64,000 nt of DNA from contig NZ_FWFQ01000014.1 of NCBI RefSeq assembly GCF_900172235.1, positions 1-64,000 on the forward strand, given 5' to 3'. The position numbers and the translations under genes are program-made. The stretch comes from Pseudoruegeria aquimaris (GTDB lineage: Bacteria; Pseudomonadota; Alphaproteobacteria; Rhodobacterales; Rhodobacteraceae). Of this stretch, positions 46,594-56,039 are shown in pieces (the first letter of the stretch is position 1; each line of letters begins with the position of its first letter). A model generated the notes under the pieces. The model made no database searches and was not told the DNA's origin. It saw only the letters and a list, made by a program, of their open reading frames with translations.

Positions 46594-47943
46594 ATGTCAG
46601 AATTCGTACTCAAGCGGGGTCTTGATCTGCCGATCGCCGGTGCCCCCGACCAGAAGATCAGCGAGGGCCCGGTTCCTGGGTCCGTCGCCGTGATCGGAGC
46701 CGACTACATCGGCTTGAAACCGAAGATGCTGATCGGCGAAGGCGATGACGTCGTTCGCGGCACGCCGCTCTTCTGCCACAAGGACAACCCCGAGGTGATG
46801 TACGTGGCGCCGGCCAAGGGCCGCGTGCGCGCGATCAACCGCGGTGCGCGCCGGGTGCTGCAGAGCGTCGTGATCGACGTGGACGACGCCAGCGACGCCG
46901 GCATCGATTTCGGCAAGGCGGACCCGGCGGCGATCTCCGCCGAGGACCTGCGTGCCAAGCTGGCCGCCTCCGGCCTCTGGACGAGCTTCCTGACGCGCCC
47001 TTACTCCAAGGTGCCCGCGCTGGACTCGAGCCCGGCCGACATTTTCGTCACCGCCATGGACACCGAGCCGCTCGCCGCCGACGCCGCCGTGATCATCGCC
47101 GAGAAACCGGCCGAGTTCCGCGCCGGCGTGGCCGCCATCACCAAGCTGACCGAGGGCCGCGTTTTCGTGTGCACCGCGCCCGGCACCGATACCGGCGTTG
47201 ACGGGATCGAGCGGGTGGAAACCCACACCTTCGCCGGCCCCCACCCTGCGGGCCTCGCCGGCACGCATATGCATTTCCTCTCGGTTCCGACGGCCGAGAA
47301 GACGGTCTGGTCCATCGGCTACCAGGACGTGATCGCCATCGGCGCGCTGCTGATGACCGGCCATCTGGACGTCTCCCGCGTGGTGTCCCTCGCCGGGCCG
47401 CTGGCCGCCAACCCGCGCCTCCTGCGCACGGTGATGGGTGCGTCGCTGACCGAGCTCACCGACGGCGAGATCGCCGGCGACGAGCCCTGCCGGGTCATTT
47501 CGGGCTCCGTGCTCTCCGGCATGAAGGCCGACGGCCCCTTCGCCTACCTCGGCCGCTACGCGCGCCAAGTGACGCTGATCAAGGAAGACCACGAGCAGAG
47601 TGTTCTGGGCTGGATCATCCCGCAGCCCAACAAGTTCTCCGTGCTGCCGGTTCTGGCCTCGGCGCTGAGCAAGAACAAGCTGTTCAACATGACCTCGAAC
47701 CTCAACGGCGGCCGCCGTGCGATGGTGCCGACGGGCGTGTTCGAGCGGCTGATGCCGCAGGATTTCCTACCCACCCAACTTCTGCGCGCGCTGCTGGTGA
47801 TGGACACCGACACCGCCCAGGTACTGGGCGCACTGGAACTGGCCGAGGAAGACGTCGCGCTCTGCGCGTTTGCCTGCCCGGCCAAGTATGAGTATGGCCT
47901 CGCCCTGCGCGACAGCCTGCAAAAGATCGAGAAGGAAGGCTGA
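46594..47943 (+). CDS. nqrA: Na+-translocating NADH:quinone reductase subunit A
   Basis: A 449-residue cytosolic subunit. MSEFVLKRGLDLPIAGAPDQ, IGADYIGLKPKMLIGEGDDV, HTFAGPHPAGLAGTHMHFL and LPTQLLRALLVMDTDTAQ-type C-terminal blocks mark NqrA. The ATG at 46594 has GAGG just upstream. It leads nqrABCDEF, with 3 nt to nqrB. Confidence 0.95.
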   Translation: MSEFVLKRGLDLPIAGAPDQKISEGPVPGSVAVIGADYIGLKPKMLIGEGDDVVRGTPLFCHKDNPEVMYVAPAKGRVRAINRGARRVLQSVVIDVDDASDAGIDFGKADPAAISAEDLRAKLAASGLWTSFLTRPYSKVPALDSSPADIFVTAMDTEPLAADAAVIIAEKPAEFRAGVAAITKLTEGRVFVCTAPGTDTGVDGIERVETHTFAGPHPAGLAGTHMHFLSVPTAEKTVWSIGYQDVIAIGALLMTGHLDVSRVVSLAGPLAANPRLLRTVMGASLTELTDGEIAGDEPCRVISGSVLSGMKADGPFAYLGRYARQVTLIKEDHEQSVLGWIIPQPNKFSVLPVLASALSKNKLFNMTSNLNGGRRAMVPTGVFERLMPQDFLPTQLLRALLVMDTDTAQVLGALELAEEDVALCAFACPAKYEYGLALRDSLQKIEKEG

Positions 47944-47946
47944 CCC

Positions 47947-49152
47947 ATGGGACTGCGCAGTTTCTTCGACAGGATCGAGCCCAATTTCGAAAAAGGCGGC
48001 AAGTACGAAAAGTTCTTCCCGCTCTACGAGATGGTCGAATCCTTCATCTACACGCCGAAAACCGTCACCACGGTGGCGCCGCACGCCCGCAGCTACGTGG
48101 ATATGAAGCGCATCATGACCTACGTCGTGATCGCCACCATCCCCTGCATCCTGATGGCGCTCTACAATACCGGCCTGCAGACAAACACCGCGCTCACCGC
48201 GCTGGGCCCCGACAGCCACACCGGCTGGCGCGTGGCGATCATGAAGGCGCTCGGCTTCTCGCTTGAGCCCGGCCTCGTTTCCAACCTCGTGCACGGCTTC
48301 CTCTACTTCCTGCCGATCTACGTGGTGACTCTGGTCGTGGGCGGCATCTGGGAAGTGATCTTCGCCACCGTGCGCGGCCACGAAGTGAACGAGGGCTTCC
48401 TCGTGACCTCCATGCTCTACGTGCTGATCCTGCCGGCCTCCACGCCGCTGTGGCAGGTGGCGCTGGGCATCAGCTTCGGCGTGGTGCTGGGCAAGGAGGT
48501 CTTCGGCGGCACCGGCAAGAACTTCCTGAACCCCGCGCTCACCGGCCGGGCATTCCTCTACTTCGCCTACCCGGCCAACATGTCCGGTGATACGATCTGG
48601 ACCCCGGTCGACGGCTTCTCCGGCGCCACTTCGCTCGGCATCTCCGCCGCCGAAGGCGTGCAGGCGCTGGCCGGCTACGGCATCACCTGGTGGGACGCCT
48701 TCGTGGGCACGATCCAGGGATCGCTTGGGGAAACCAGCGCGCTGGCCGCGATGATCGGCCTGGCCTTCCTCCTTGTCACCCGCATCGCCAACTGGCGCCT
48801 CGTGGTGGGCTGCATGGGGGGCATGATCGGCTTCTCGCTGCTGCTGAACGCCATCGGCTCCGACACCAACCCGATGTTCTCCATGCCGTGGTACTGGCAT
48901 TTCGTGCTCGGCGGCTACGCCTTCGGCCTCGCCTTCATGGTGACGGAGCCCGTCTCGGCCTCCCACACCAATGCCGGCCGCTACATCTACGGCGCGCTGA
49001 TCGGTTTCATGGTCGTGATGATCCGTGTGCTGAACCCGGCGTTCCCGGAAGGCATGATGCTGGCCATTCTGTTCGCAAACATCTTCGCCCCGCTGATCGA
49101 CTACTTCGTCGTGCGGGCCAACATCAACCGGAGGGCCAAGCGCCATGTCTGA
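47947..49152 (+). CDS. nqrB: Na+-translocating NADH:quinone reductase subunit B
   Basis: A 401-residue membrane subunit with about ten segments. The flavinylation motif SGAT is present in VDGFSGATSLG (T228), and GKEVFGGTGKNFLNPALTGR precedes it. The covalent FMN and ubiquinone-binding region place it in the Na+ pathway. It overlaps nqrC by 8 nt. Confidence 0.95.
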   Translation: MGLRSFFDRIEPNFEKGGKYEKFFPLYEMVESFIYTPKTVTTVAPHARSYVDMKRIMTYVVIATIPCILMALYNTGLQTNTALTALGPDSHTGWRVAIMKALGFSLEPGLVSNLVHGFLYFLPIYVVTLVVGGIWEVIFATVRGHEVNEGFLVTSMLYVLILPASTPLWQVALGISFGVVLGKEVFGGTGKNFLNPALTGRAFLYFAYPANMSGDTIWTPVDGFSGATSLGISAAEGVQALAGYGITWWDAFVGTIQGSLGETSALAAMIGLAFLLVTRIANWRLVVGCMGGMIGFSLLLNAIGSDTNPMFSMPWYWHFVLGGYAFGLAFMVTEPVSASHTNAGRYIYGALIGFMVVMIRVLNPAFPEGMMLAILFANIFAPLIDYFVVRANINRRAKRHV

Positions 49153-49957
49153 GCAGGAGCTCAACCCGCAAGAGGCCAAGGGGCCGCTGGGCCGCTTCCT
49201 CGCCGCCAGCCCCGACGGCACCGTCAAGACGATCGTCATCGCGGCCGTGCTCTGCCTGTTCTGCTCGATGGTCGTGGCGCTCGCCGCCGTGAACCTGCGC
49301 CCGGTGCAGGAGGCCAACAAGCTGCGTGACAAGCAGGTCAACATCCTACAGGTCGCCGGCCTCTACGAGCCCGGCATCGACGTGAACGAAGCCTTTCAGG
49401 CCTTCGAGCCGCGCGTGGTGGATCTGGCGACCGGCAAGTTCACCGACGCCTTCGACGCCGCGACCTTCGACGATCGCGCCGCGGCGTCCGACCCGGAGCT
49501 CAGCATCGCGCTGGACGCCGATCCGGCCGGCATCGGCCGCCAGGGCAAATACGCCACCGTCTACCTGCTGAAGGATGACGCAGGGAACCTCGACAAGGTG
49601 ATCCTGCCGATCTACGGCTATGGCCTGTGGTCCACGCTCTACGGCTTCATCGCGCTCGAAGAGAACGGCAACGACATCTTCGGCCTGCAGTTCTACGAGC
49701 ACGCCGAAACGCCGGGCCTCGGAGCCGAGGTGGACAACCCGCGCTGGAAGGCGCTCTGGAACGGCAAGCAGCTGCGCGACGAAAGTGGCGAGCTGAAGAT
49801 CACCGTCGCCAAGGGCACGGGGGATCCGCGCTTCCACGTGGACGCGCTGGCCGGGGCCACGCTCACCTCGCGCGGCGTGGACAACCTCGTTCGCTTCTGG
49901 ATGGGGGAAACAGGCTTTGCCCCCTTCCTTGAAAACCTGAAGGCAGGAGAGCTGTAA
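49145..49957 (+). CDS. nqrC: Na+-translocating NADH:quinone reductase subunit C
   Basis: A 270-residue subunit with one N-terminal membrane segment ([20 protein letters not shown]) and a large outer domain. The flavin site reads [12 protein letters not shown] (T239); AGAT replaces the usual SGAT, a permitted ApbE variation. Its TAA shares a base with the nqrD ATG (TAATG). Confidence 0.95.
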   Translation: MSEQELNPQEAKGPLGRFLAASPDGTVKTIVIAAVLCLFCSMVVALAAVNLRPVQEANKLRDKQVNILQVAGLYEPGIDVNEAFQAFEPRVVDLATGKFTDAFDAATFDDRAAASDPELSIALDADPAGIGRQGKYATVYLLKDDAGNLDKVILPIYGYGLWSTLYGFIALEENGNDIFGLQFYEHAETPGLGAEVDNPRWKALWNGKQLRDESGELKITVAKGTGDPRFHVDALAGATLTSRGVDNLVRFWMGETGFAPFLENLKAGEL

Positions 49958-50610
49958 TGGCACAGACACGCAAATCTCTGCTTGTCGATCCGCTGGTCGA
50001 CAACAACCCGATCACGCTTCAGGTTCTGGGCATCTGCTCCGCCCTCGCGGTGACCTCCTCGCTGAAGGTGGCCTTCGTGATGGCACTCGCAGTGACCTTC
50101 GTGACCGCCTTTTCGAGTTTCTTCATCTCGATCCTGCGCAACCAGATCCCGAACTCGATCCGGATCATCGTGCAGATGGTGATCATCGCCTCGCTCGTGA
50201 TCCTCGTGGACCAGGTGCTGAAAGCCTACGCCTTCGAGATCAGCAAGACGCTCTCGGTCTTCGTCGGCCTGATCATCACCAACTGCATCGTGATGGGCCG
50301 CGCCGAGGCCTTCGCCATGAAGAACCCGCCCGTGGCGAGCTTCATCGACGGCATCGGCAACGGCCTCGGCTACGGCCTGATCCTGATGCTGGTGGGCTTC
50401 GTGCGCGAACTGTTCGGCTCGGGCTCTCTCTTCGGCATCACCATCCTGGAGACGGTCAACAACGGCGGCTGGTACGTGCCCAACGGCATGCTGCTGCTGC
50501 CCCCCTCGGCCTTCTTCCTGATCGGCCTGATCATCTGGGCCTTCCGCACCTGGAAGCCCGCACAGGTCGAAGAACGTGAATACAAGATCCAGACGGTGGA
50601 GGCTCACTGA
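49957..50610 (+). CDS. nqrD: Na+-translocating NADH:quinone reductase subunit D
   Basis: A 217-residue membrane protein with six segments. [21 protein letters not shown] and the conserved cysteine-bearing [13 protein letters not shown] and [19 protein letters not shown] identify NqrD. Its cysteines with NqrE bind the intramembrane iron centre. TGATG overlap with nqrE. Confidence 0.95.
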   Translation: MAQTRKSLLVDPLVDNNPITLQVLGICSALAVTSSLKVAFVMALAVTFVTAFSSFFISILRNQIPNSIRIIVQMVIIASLVILVDQVLKAYAFEISKTLSVFVGLIITNCIVMGRAEAFAMKNPPVASFIDGIGNGLGYGLILMLVGFVRELFGSGSLFGITILETVNNGGWYVPNGMLLLPPSAFFLIGLIIWAFRTWKPAQVEEREYKIQTVEAH

Positions 50611-51218
50611 TGGAAGGGCTCCTTTCCCTGGCCGTTAAGGCCATCTTCGTCGAGAACCTCGCGCTCTCCTTCTTCCTCGGCATGTGCACCTTCATCGCCG
50701 TGTCCAAGAAGATCTCGACCGCGATCGGCCTCGGCATTTCGGTGATGCTCGTACAGACGATCACCGTTCCCGCCAACAACCTGATCCTGACCTACCTGCT
50801 CAAGCCGGGCGCGCTGGCCTGGGCCGGCTTCCCGGACGTGGACCTGACCTTCCTCGGCCTGATCTCCTACATCGGGGTGATCGCCGCCATGGTGCAGATC
50901 CTCGAGATGATCCTCGACAAGTATTTCCCGCCGCTCTACAACGCGCTCGGGATCTTCCTGCCGCTGATCACGGTGAACTGCGCCATCCTCGGCGGTTCGC
51001 TCTTCATGGTGGAGCGGGATTACTCCTTCCCGGAATCGGTCACCTACGGTCTCTCTTCCGGCTTCGGCTGGGCACTCGCCATCACCGCGATGGCCGGCGT
51101 GCGCGAGAAGCTGAAGTATTCCGACATCCCGGACGGGCTTCAGGGCCTTGGCATCACCTTCATCACCGCCGGCCTCATGGCGATGGGCTTCATGTCCTTC
51201 TCCGGCGTCAAACTGTAA
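50610..51218 (+). CDS. nqrE: Na+-translocating NADH:quinone reductase subunit E
   Basis: A 202-residue, six-segment membrane protein that mirrors NqrD in inverted topology. [19 protein letters not shown] and [18 protein letters not shown] hold the conserved cysteines for the shared iron centre. It starts within the nqrD stop and ends 13 nt before nqrF. Confidence 0.95.
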   Translation: MEGLLSLAVKAIFVENLALSFFLGMCTFIAVSKKISTAIGLGISVMLVQTITVPANNLILTYLLKPGALAWAGFPDVDLTFLGLISYIGVIAAMVQILEMILDKYFPPLYNALGIFLPLITVNCAILGGSLFMVERDYSFPESVTYGLSSGFGWALAITAMAGVREKLKYSDIPDGLQGLGITFITAGLMAMGFMSFSGVKL

Positions 51219-51231
51219 GGAGACCAGAGGA

Positions 51232-52452
51232 ATGGAAACCTTTTCACTCGGCGTTCTCCTCTTCACGCTGATCGTGCTGGCGCTCGTGACCATCATCATG
51301 TTCGCCCGCTCGCGCCTCGTGTCCTCGGGGAACGTCAACATCACCATCAACGGTGAGAAAACGATCTCCGTCCCGGCGGGCGGCAAGCTGCTGCAGACGC
51401 TGGCGGCCGAGAAGCTCTTCGTGCCCTCCGCCTGTGGCGGCGGCGGCACCTGCGCCCAGTGCCGGGTGAAGGTGCTGGAAGGTGGCGGCTCGATCCTGCC
51501 CACCGAGGAAAGCCACATCACCAAGCGCGAGGCCGCCTGCGGCGATCGCCTGTCGTGCCAGGTGGCCGTGAAGCAGGACATGAAGATCGAAGTCCCGGAA
51601 GAGGTCTTCGGCGTCAAGAAGTGGCGCTGCAAGGTCCGCTCCAACGACAACGTGGCCACCTTCATCAAGGAGCTGGTTCTGGAACTGCCCGAAGGCGAGG
51701 ACGTGAACTTCCGCGCCGGTGGCTACATCCAGATCGAATGCCCGCCCTACGAGCTGTCCTACCGCGATTTCGACATCGCCGAGGAATACCACCCGGATTG
51801 GGACAAGTTCAAAATCTGGGACGTCACCTCCAAGGTGGACGAGCCGGTGGAGCGTGCCTATTCGATGGCCAACTACCCGGAAGAGAAGGGCATCGTGATG
51901 CTCAACGTCCGGATCGCCTCGCCGCCTCCGGGCTCGCAGGGCATCCCGGCCGGCAAGATGTCCTCCTACATCTTCAACCTGAAACCGGGTGACGAGGTCA
52001 CGATCTCCGGTCCGTTCGGCGAGTTCTTCGCCCGCGACACCGACAAGGAGATGATCTTCATCGGCGGCGGTGCCGGCATGGCGCCGATGCGCAGCCACAT
52101 CTTCGACCAGCTCCGCCGGATCAAGACCAAGCGCAAGATCTCCTTCTGGTATGGCGCCCGCTCCAAGCGCGAAATGTTCTACGTGGAAGATTTCGACATG
52201 CTGGCCGCCGAGAACGAGAACTTCGAATGGCACGTGGCCCTTTCGGACGCGCTGCCGGAGGACAACTGGACGGGCTACACCGGCTTCATCCACAACGTTC
52301 TTTACGAAGAATATCTCAAGAACCACCCGGCGCCCGAAGACTGCGAATACTACATGTGCGGTCCGCCCATCATGAACCAGTCCGTGATCAACATGCTGCT
52401 GGAGCTTGGCGTGGATCGCGAAGACATCATGCTCGACGATTTCGGCGGCTGA
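51232..52452 (+). CDS. nqrF: Na+-translocating NADH:quinone reductase subunit F
   Basis: A 406-residue subunit. One N-terminal membrane segment, a 2Fe-2S domain with C68, C74, C77 and C109 ([15 protein letters not shown]), FAD binding [11 protein letters not shown], and the NADH domain [16 protein letters not shown] with a C-terminal [13 protein letters not shown]. It is the electron entry point from NADH. The ATG at 51232 follows AAGGAGACCAGAGGA. A strong terminator ends the operon. Confidence 0.95.
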   Translation: METFSLGVLLFTLIVLALVTIIMFARSRLVSSGNVNITINGEKTISVPAGGKLLQTLAAEKLFVPSACGGGGTCAQCRVKVLEGGGSILPTEESHITKREAACGDRLSCQVAVKQDMKIEVPEEVFGVKKWRCKVRSNDNVATFIKELVLELPEGEDVNFRAGGYIQIECPPYELSYRDFDIAEEYHPDWDKFKIWDVTSKVDEPVERAYSMANYPEEKGIVMLNVRIASPPPGSQGIPAGKMSSYIFNLKPGDEVTISGPFGEFFARDTDKEMIFIGGGAGMAPMRSHIFDQLRRIKTKRKISFWYGARSKREMFYVEDFDMLAAENENFEWHVALSDALPEDNWTGYTGFIHNVLYEEYLKNHPAPEDCEYYMCGPPIMNQSVINMLLELGVDREDIMLDDFGG

Positions 52453-52482
52453 CGCCCCGAAACGTCAGGAAAACAAGATCGA

Positions 52483-52512
52483 GAAAGGCCGCCCGGTGGG
52501 CGGCCTTTCTTC
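52483..52512 (+). terminator. rho-independent terminator of the nqr operon
   Basis: GAAAGGCCGCCC (52483-52494), GGT loop, GGGCGGCCTTTC (52498-52509), then TTC and a T-rich stretch. A perfect 12-bp stem. Confidence 0.92.
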
Positions 52513-52635
52513 GTTTTGCCGAGCCCCGGAACGGCCCCCTTCGATGCGGCGCAATAAAATGTCTCGCCAAAACGCGGGCCTGCGATAAGCTGGAGGCAGA
52601 GAAACGCAGGTCATTTCCAGAAGGAGGAGCATTCC

Positions 52636-53154
52636 ATGGCACCCACGTCCTACCAGCCCCCGGTCAAGGGTGATGACAGCAAGAGCCACAGCCAGAGCGT
52701 GGATCAGATGATGGCCATGGGCAACGCCACCGTGGCCACGATCCTCGCCGGCAAGGGCAGCGACGTCTACGCGGTGCGCCCGCAGGATTCGATCGCCGAG
52801 GCCACGCGCGTTCTGAAGGAAAAACAGATCGGCGCGGTGGTGGTGAAGGATGCCGCCGGCCAGCTCGTGGGCATCCTCTCGGAGCGCGACATCGTGCGCC
52901 AACTCGCGGACACGCCGGGCGAGACCCTCGGCCAGACGGTGGCCGACGTGATGACCTCCTCGCCGGTGACCTGCACGCCGGACGAGCCGCTTCTCGAGAT
53001 GATGAAGCGGATGACGGAGGGCCGATTCCGGCACCTTCCGGTGTTGGACGGCGAGCGGCTCGTGGGCATCATCACGATCGGCGATGTCGTCAGCTACCGC
53101 CTGCGGGAACTGGAATACGAAGCCCTGAAGATGAAGCAGATGATCGTGGGCTGA
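52636..53154 (+). CDS. CBS domain protein
   Basis: A 172-residue protein made of two CBS motifs (about 30-85 and 95-155): VRPQDSIAEATRVLKEKQIG with GILSERDIVRQLAD, and MTSSPVTCTPDEPLLEMMKR with VGIITIGDVVSYRL. Such proteins sense adenine nucleotides. Target unknown. A terminator follows 36 nt after the stop, and it starts 183 nt after nqrF. Confidence 0.9.
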   Translation: MAPTSYQPPVKGDDSKSHSQSVDQMMAMGNATVATILAGKGSDVYAVRPQDSIAEATRVLKEKQIGAVVVKDAAGQLVGILSERDIVRQLADTPGETLGQTVADVMTSSPVTCTPDEPLLEMMKRMTEGRFRHLPVLDGERLVGIITIGDVVSYRLRELEYEALKMKQMIVG

Positions 53155-53190
53155 GCGCCTGCGCACCGCACGACCGGCGAAATGCCGAAG

Positions 53191-53223
53191 AGGGGGCCTT
53201 GATGCAGATCAAGGCCCCCTTTC
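53191..53223 (+). terminator. rho-independent terminator after the CBS gene
   Basis: AGGGGGCCTTGAT (53191-53203), GCAG, ATCAAGGCCCCCT (53208-53220), then TTT. A perfect 13-bp stem. Confidence 0.85.
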
Positions 53224-53276
53224 CCGTTTGCGGCTCTGCTGACCCCATCTGGTTGGGACAGGACGGGAGATCCAGG

Positions 53277-53534
53277 ATGAAGCCGCTCGGAGAGGAACGC
53301 CGCCATTACTGGCTCGCCAAGCGCATGGCGGATGCCGCGCAGGCGGATGTCGTCGGGGCTTTCAGCGAAGGCCGTCTTTCGTCGCAGGAGTGGGCCGGGC
53401 TGGTGACCCGCTGCCGGGGCTGCACCTGGGTCGAGGGCTGCGCACGCTGGCTCGAGGAGGATCACCCCGAGGCCATCGCCCCCGCCGCCTGCGCGAACGC
53501 GCGGGTGTTCGAAGCGCTGAAGCTGCCGTCCTGA
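53277..53534 (+). CDS. DUF6455 family small cysteine protein
   Basis: An 85-residue soluble protein with cysteines C46, C49, C55 (TRCRGCTWVEGC) and C72, the pattern of DUF6455, common in Rhodobacteraceae. The spacing could bind a metal or an iron-sulfur cluster. The ATG at 53277 follows a GGGAG site. A second member lies 26 nt downstream. Confidence 0.75.
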   Translation: MKPLGEERRHYWLAKRMADAAQADVVGAFSEGRLSSQEWAGLVTRCRGCTWVEGCARWLEEDHPEAIAPAACANARVFEALKLPS

Positions 53535-53560
53535 CCGCGCCGCCAAAAGAGGAGAGCCCG

Positions 53561-53815
53561 ATGCCCAGCAATGCCCAGATCAAACGCCACGCCATTCTCG
53601 TGGACAGGATGGCCGAAGCCGTCGGGGTCGATTTGCAGGAGAAGGTTCTGCGCGGGGAGGTAACGATGGAAGAGATCGAAACCGCCGTCTACCGCTGCAC
53701 GGCCTGTACCGATCCCGAAGGCTGCACCGCCCTGCTGGAGGCTGGCGGCAAGGCCGTGGAGACGCCGCCGTCCTACTGCCGCAACAGCCGGATGATGGCG
53801 CGCCTGAAAGGCTGA
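53561..53815 (+). CDS. DUF6455 family small cysteine protein, tandem paralogue
   Basis: An 84-residue protein with the same cysteine layout, C46, C49, C55 (YRCTACTDPEGC) and C73, and a related N-terminal helix (AILVDRMAEAVGVD). AGAGGAG precedes the ATG. Both genes form one small operon that may be ligand- or metal-responsive. No function is known. Confidence 0.78.
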   Translation: MPSNAQIKRHAILVDRMAEAVGVDLQEKVLRGEVTMEEIETAVYRCTACTDPEGCTALLEAGGKAVETPPSYCRNSRMMARLKG

Positions 53816-53971
53816 TCACAGCATCCCACGCAAGAGCGGCAGCAGGCTGGCTGCTGCCACGCCGACGATCGCGCCGACGAGCAGACGCATCGGCGCCGTT
53901 TTCATGCCCGGCGCGGCGAGGCTCAGAAGGCCGCAGACGAGGGCGTAGAAGATCAGGGCAACGGGATCCAT
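53816..53971 (-). CDS. small membrane protein (hypothetical, 51 residues)
   Basis: A 51-residue hydrophobic protein (MDPVALIFYALVCGLLSLAA, then MRLLVGAIVGVAAASLLPLL) with two membrane segments. It abuts the DUF6455 gene tail to tail and lies 65 nt after the BKACE gene. I believe it is real from its composition, but the assignment is weak. Confidence 0.5.
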   Translation of the reverse strand: MDPVALIFYALVCGLLSLAAPGMKTAPMRLLVGAIVGVAAASLLPLLRGML

Positions 53972-54036
53972 GCCGCCATCCTGCCACGCCGCCGTGGCCC
54001 GGCGCAACGGTGCGGCCGCCGCGGCTTCCGCGCCGG

Positions 54037-54888
54037 TCAGCTTTCCGCGTCTTCTCCCCACTCGCGCAACCCGAGGATCGCGCGGGCCTGCCGCCAGGTG
54101 GCCACCGGGCGTTCGTGCCGGGCGCAGACTTCCACGGCCCGTTCCACGAGGGCCGCGTTGGAGGGCGCGAGCCTGTGTCTGTCCAGCCGCACGTTGTCTT
54201 CGAGGCCGGTGCGCAGGTGGCCACCCGCGGCCGCGGCCCATTCGTTCAGCGTGATCTGGTGGCGCCCGATCCCGGCGGCGCACCAGGGCGCATCGTCGCC
54301 GAACAGCCGGTGCACGGTGTGCACGTAGAAATCGAAGACCTCGCGGTCCACCGGCATGGCGTTCTTCACCCCCATCACGAACTGCACGTAGGGCGTGCCG
54401 AGCAGCTCGCCGGCCTCCGCCATTTCCTTGGCCCGGAAGATGTGGCTCAGGTCGAAGGCCTCGATCTCGGGCTTCACGCCGTAGGTGCGCATCTCGCCGG
54501 CCAGCCAAGATACGAGGTCGGGCGGGTTTTCGTAGACGCGGGTGGGAAAATTGTTTGAGCCCACTGAGAGCGAGGCCATGTCCGGGCGCAGGGGCAGCAT
54601 CCCGCCACGCTCCCGCCCCGCACCGGAGCGCCCCCCGGTGGATAGCTGCACGATCATGCCGGGGCAGTGCGTCTCGATTCCCTCCTTCAGGGCGGCAAAT
54701 TTCTCCGGGTCGGAAGAGGGGCTGCCGTCGCCGTTGCGCACGTGGCAATGGGCGATGGCGGCCCCGGCCTCGAAGGAGGCATGGATGCTCTCCACCTGCT
54801 CGGCCACGGTGATGGGCACGGCGGGGTTGTCGGATTTCCGGGCCACGGAGCCGGTGATCGCGACGCAGATGATGCAGGGTTCGCTCAT
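54037..54888 (-). CDS. BKACE (beta-keto acid cleavage enzyme, DUF849) family
   Basis: A 283-residue TIM-barrel enzyme: CIICVAITGSVARKSDNPAV, AGAAIAHCHVRNGDGSPSSD with the zinc histidines H47 and H49, MASLSVGSNNFPTRVYENPP and GVKPEIEAFDLSHIF. BKACE enzymes condense a beta-keto acid with acetyl-CoA, releasing acetoacetate and an acyl-CoA. The substrate cannot be fixed from sequence. It lies downstream of the opp operon on the same strand, but a hairpin separates them. Confidence 0.9.
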   Translation of the reverse strand: MSEPCIICVAITGSVARKSDNPAVPITVAEQVESIHASFEAGAAIAHCHVRNGDGSPSSDPEKFAALKEGIETHCPGMIVQLSTGGRSGAGRERGGMLPLRPDMASLSVGSNNFPTRVYENPPDLVSWLAGEMRTYGVKPEIEAFDLSHIFRAKEMAEAGELLGTPYVQFVMGVKNAMPVDREVFDFYVHTVHRLFGDDAPWCAAGIGRHQITLNEWAAAAGGHLRTGLEDNVRLDRHRLAPSNAALVERAVEVCARHERPVATWRQARAILGLREWGEDAES

Positions 54889-55031
54889 GGGCGCGCCTCG
54901 CCTATCGCGGGTTGCGGTTTCACCTCGCCTTTGCAGCGGGCTCCGAAACGGTAGACGGGCAGGGGGCTTGCATCAAGATGTCTCGCCCCGGCGGGCATGG
55001 ATCGGACAGGGGGCTTCGAGCCGGGGAGGGT

Positions 55032-55057
55032 GAGGCCGCGCGTGCGGGCGCGGCCTC
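55032..55057 (-). terminator. candidate terminator after oppF
   Basis: GAGGCCGCGC and GCGCGGCCTC form a perfect 10-bp stem with a 6-nt loop, 8 nt after the oppF stop on the minus strand. There is no T-run, so it could be a rho-type or stabilising hairpin. Confidence 0.4.
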
Positions 55058-55064
55058 GCCGGGA

Positions 55065-56039
55065 TCACTCCGCGAAGTGGCAGGCCACCTCGCGCCCGCC
55101 GGCGGCAAGCAGGGCGGGCTTGGTCGCCTTGCAGGCGTCCTGGCGCTTCGGGCAGCGCGATTGGAACAGGCAGCCCTCGGGCAGGTTCAGCGGGCTCGGC
55201 AGATCGCCTTCGAGCACCTGCGGCTCCACGATCACGTTGGGATCGGGCACCGGCACCGAGGAGAGCAGCGCCTGCGTGTAGGGGTGGCGGGGCGTGCGCA
55301 CCAGCGCGTCGGACTCGCCCTTCTCCATCATGCCGCCCATGTACATCACGAGGATGTCGTCGGAGATGTGGCGCACCACGCCCAGATCATGGGCCACGAA
55401 GATCAGCGACAGCCCCATCTCGGCCTGCAACTCCCGCAGCAGGTTCACGACCTGTGCCTGGATCGACACGTCGAGCGCGGAGACCGGTTCGTCGCAGAGC
55501 AGGATCTTAGGGTTCACCGCGAGCGCACGGGCGATGCCGATGCGCTGGCACTGGCCGCCGGAGAACTCGTGCGGGTAGCGGTTGAAGTTGCGCTGCGCGA
55601 TGCCGACGCGATCGAGCAGGTCGTGCACCAGCTTGTCCTGAGCCTCGGGATCCAGATCGCCGCGGAACCGGCGCGTCGGCTCCGAAACGATCTCGCGCAC
55701 GGTCATGCGCGGGTTGAGCGAGGCCACCGGGTCCTGGAAGATCATCTGCACCTTGTGGCGCAGCGCCAGCACGTCGGCCCGGCTGCCGTAATCCACCGCG
55801 CGCCCTTCGAGGGTGACGGTGCCGCCCGTGGGCGTGACCAGGCCGGCGATCGCGCGGATCAGGGTGGACTTGCCGCACCCCGATTCGCCCACGACGCCCA
55901 GCGTGCGGCCGCGCTCGAGCGACAGGCTGACGCCGTTCACGGCGTGCACCTTCTTCATCGGGGACCAGGGCCATTTGCGGCCCTGGCGGGTGTCGAACGT
56001 GACCTTGAGATCTTCGACGGTGAGGATGGGTTCGCTCAT
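55065..56039 (-). CDS. oppF: peptide ABC transporter ATP-binding protein OppF
   Basis: A 324-residue ATPase: Walker A GVVGESGCGKSTLIR, QMIFQDPVASLNPRMTV, signature SGGQCQRIGIARAL, Walker B ILLCDEPVSALDV and a C-terminal oligopeptide-type FQSRCPKRQDAC cysteine region. The ATG at 56039 overlaps the oppD stop as ATGA. It powers peptide import with OppD. Confidence 0.92.
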   Translation of the reverse strand: MSEPILTVEDLKVTFDTRQGRKWPWSPMKKVHAVNGVSLSLERGRTLGVVGESGCGKSTLIRAIAGLVTPTGGTVTLEGRAVDYGSRADVLALRHKVQMIFQDPVASLNPRMTVREIVSEPTRRFRGDLDPEAQDKLVHDLLDRVGIAQRNFNRYPHEFSGGQCQRIGIARALAVNPKILLCDEPVSALDVSIQAQVVNLLRELQAEMGLSLIFVAHDLGVVRHISDDILVMYMGGMMEKGESDALVRTPRHPYTQALLSSVPVPDPNVIVEPQVLEGDLPSPLNLPEGCLFQSRCPKRQDACKATKPALLAAGGREVACHFAE

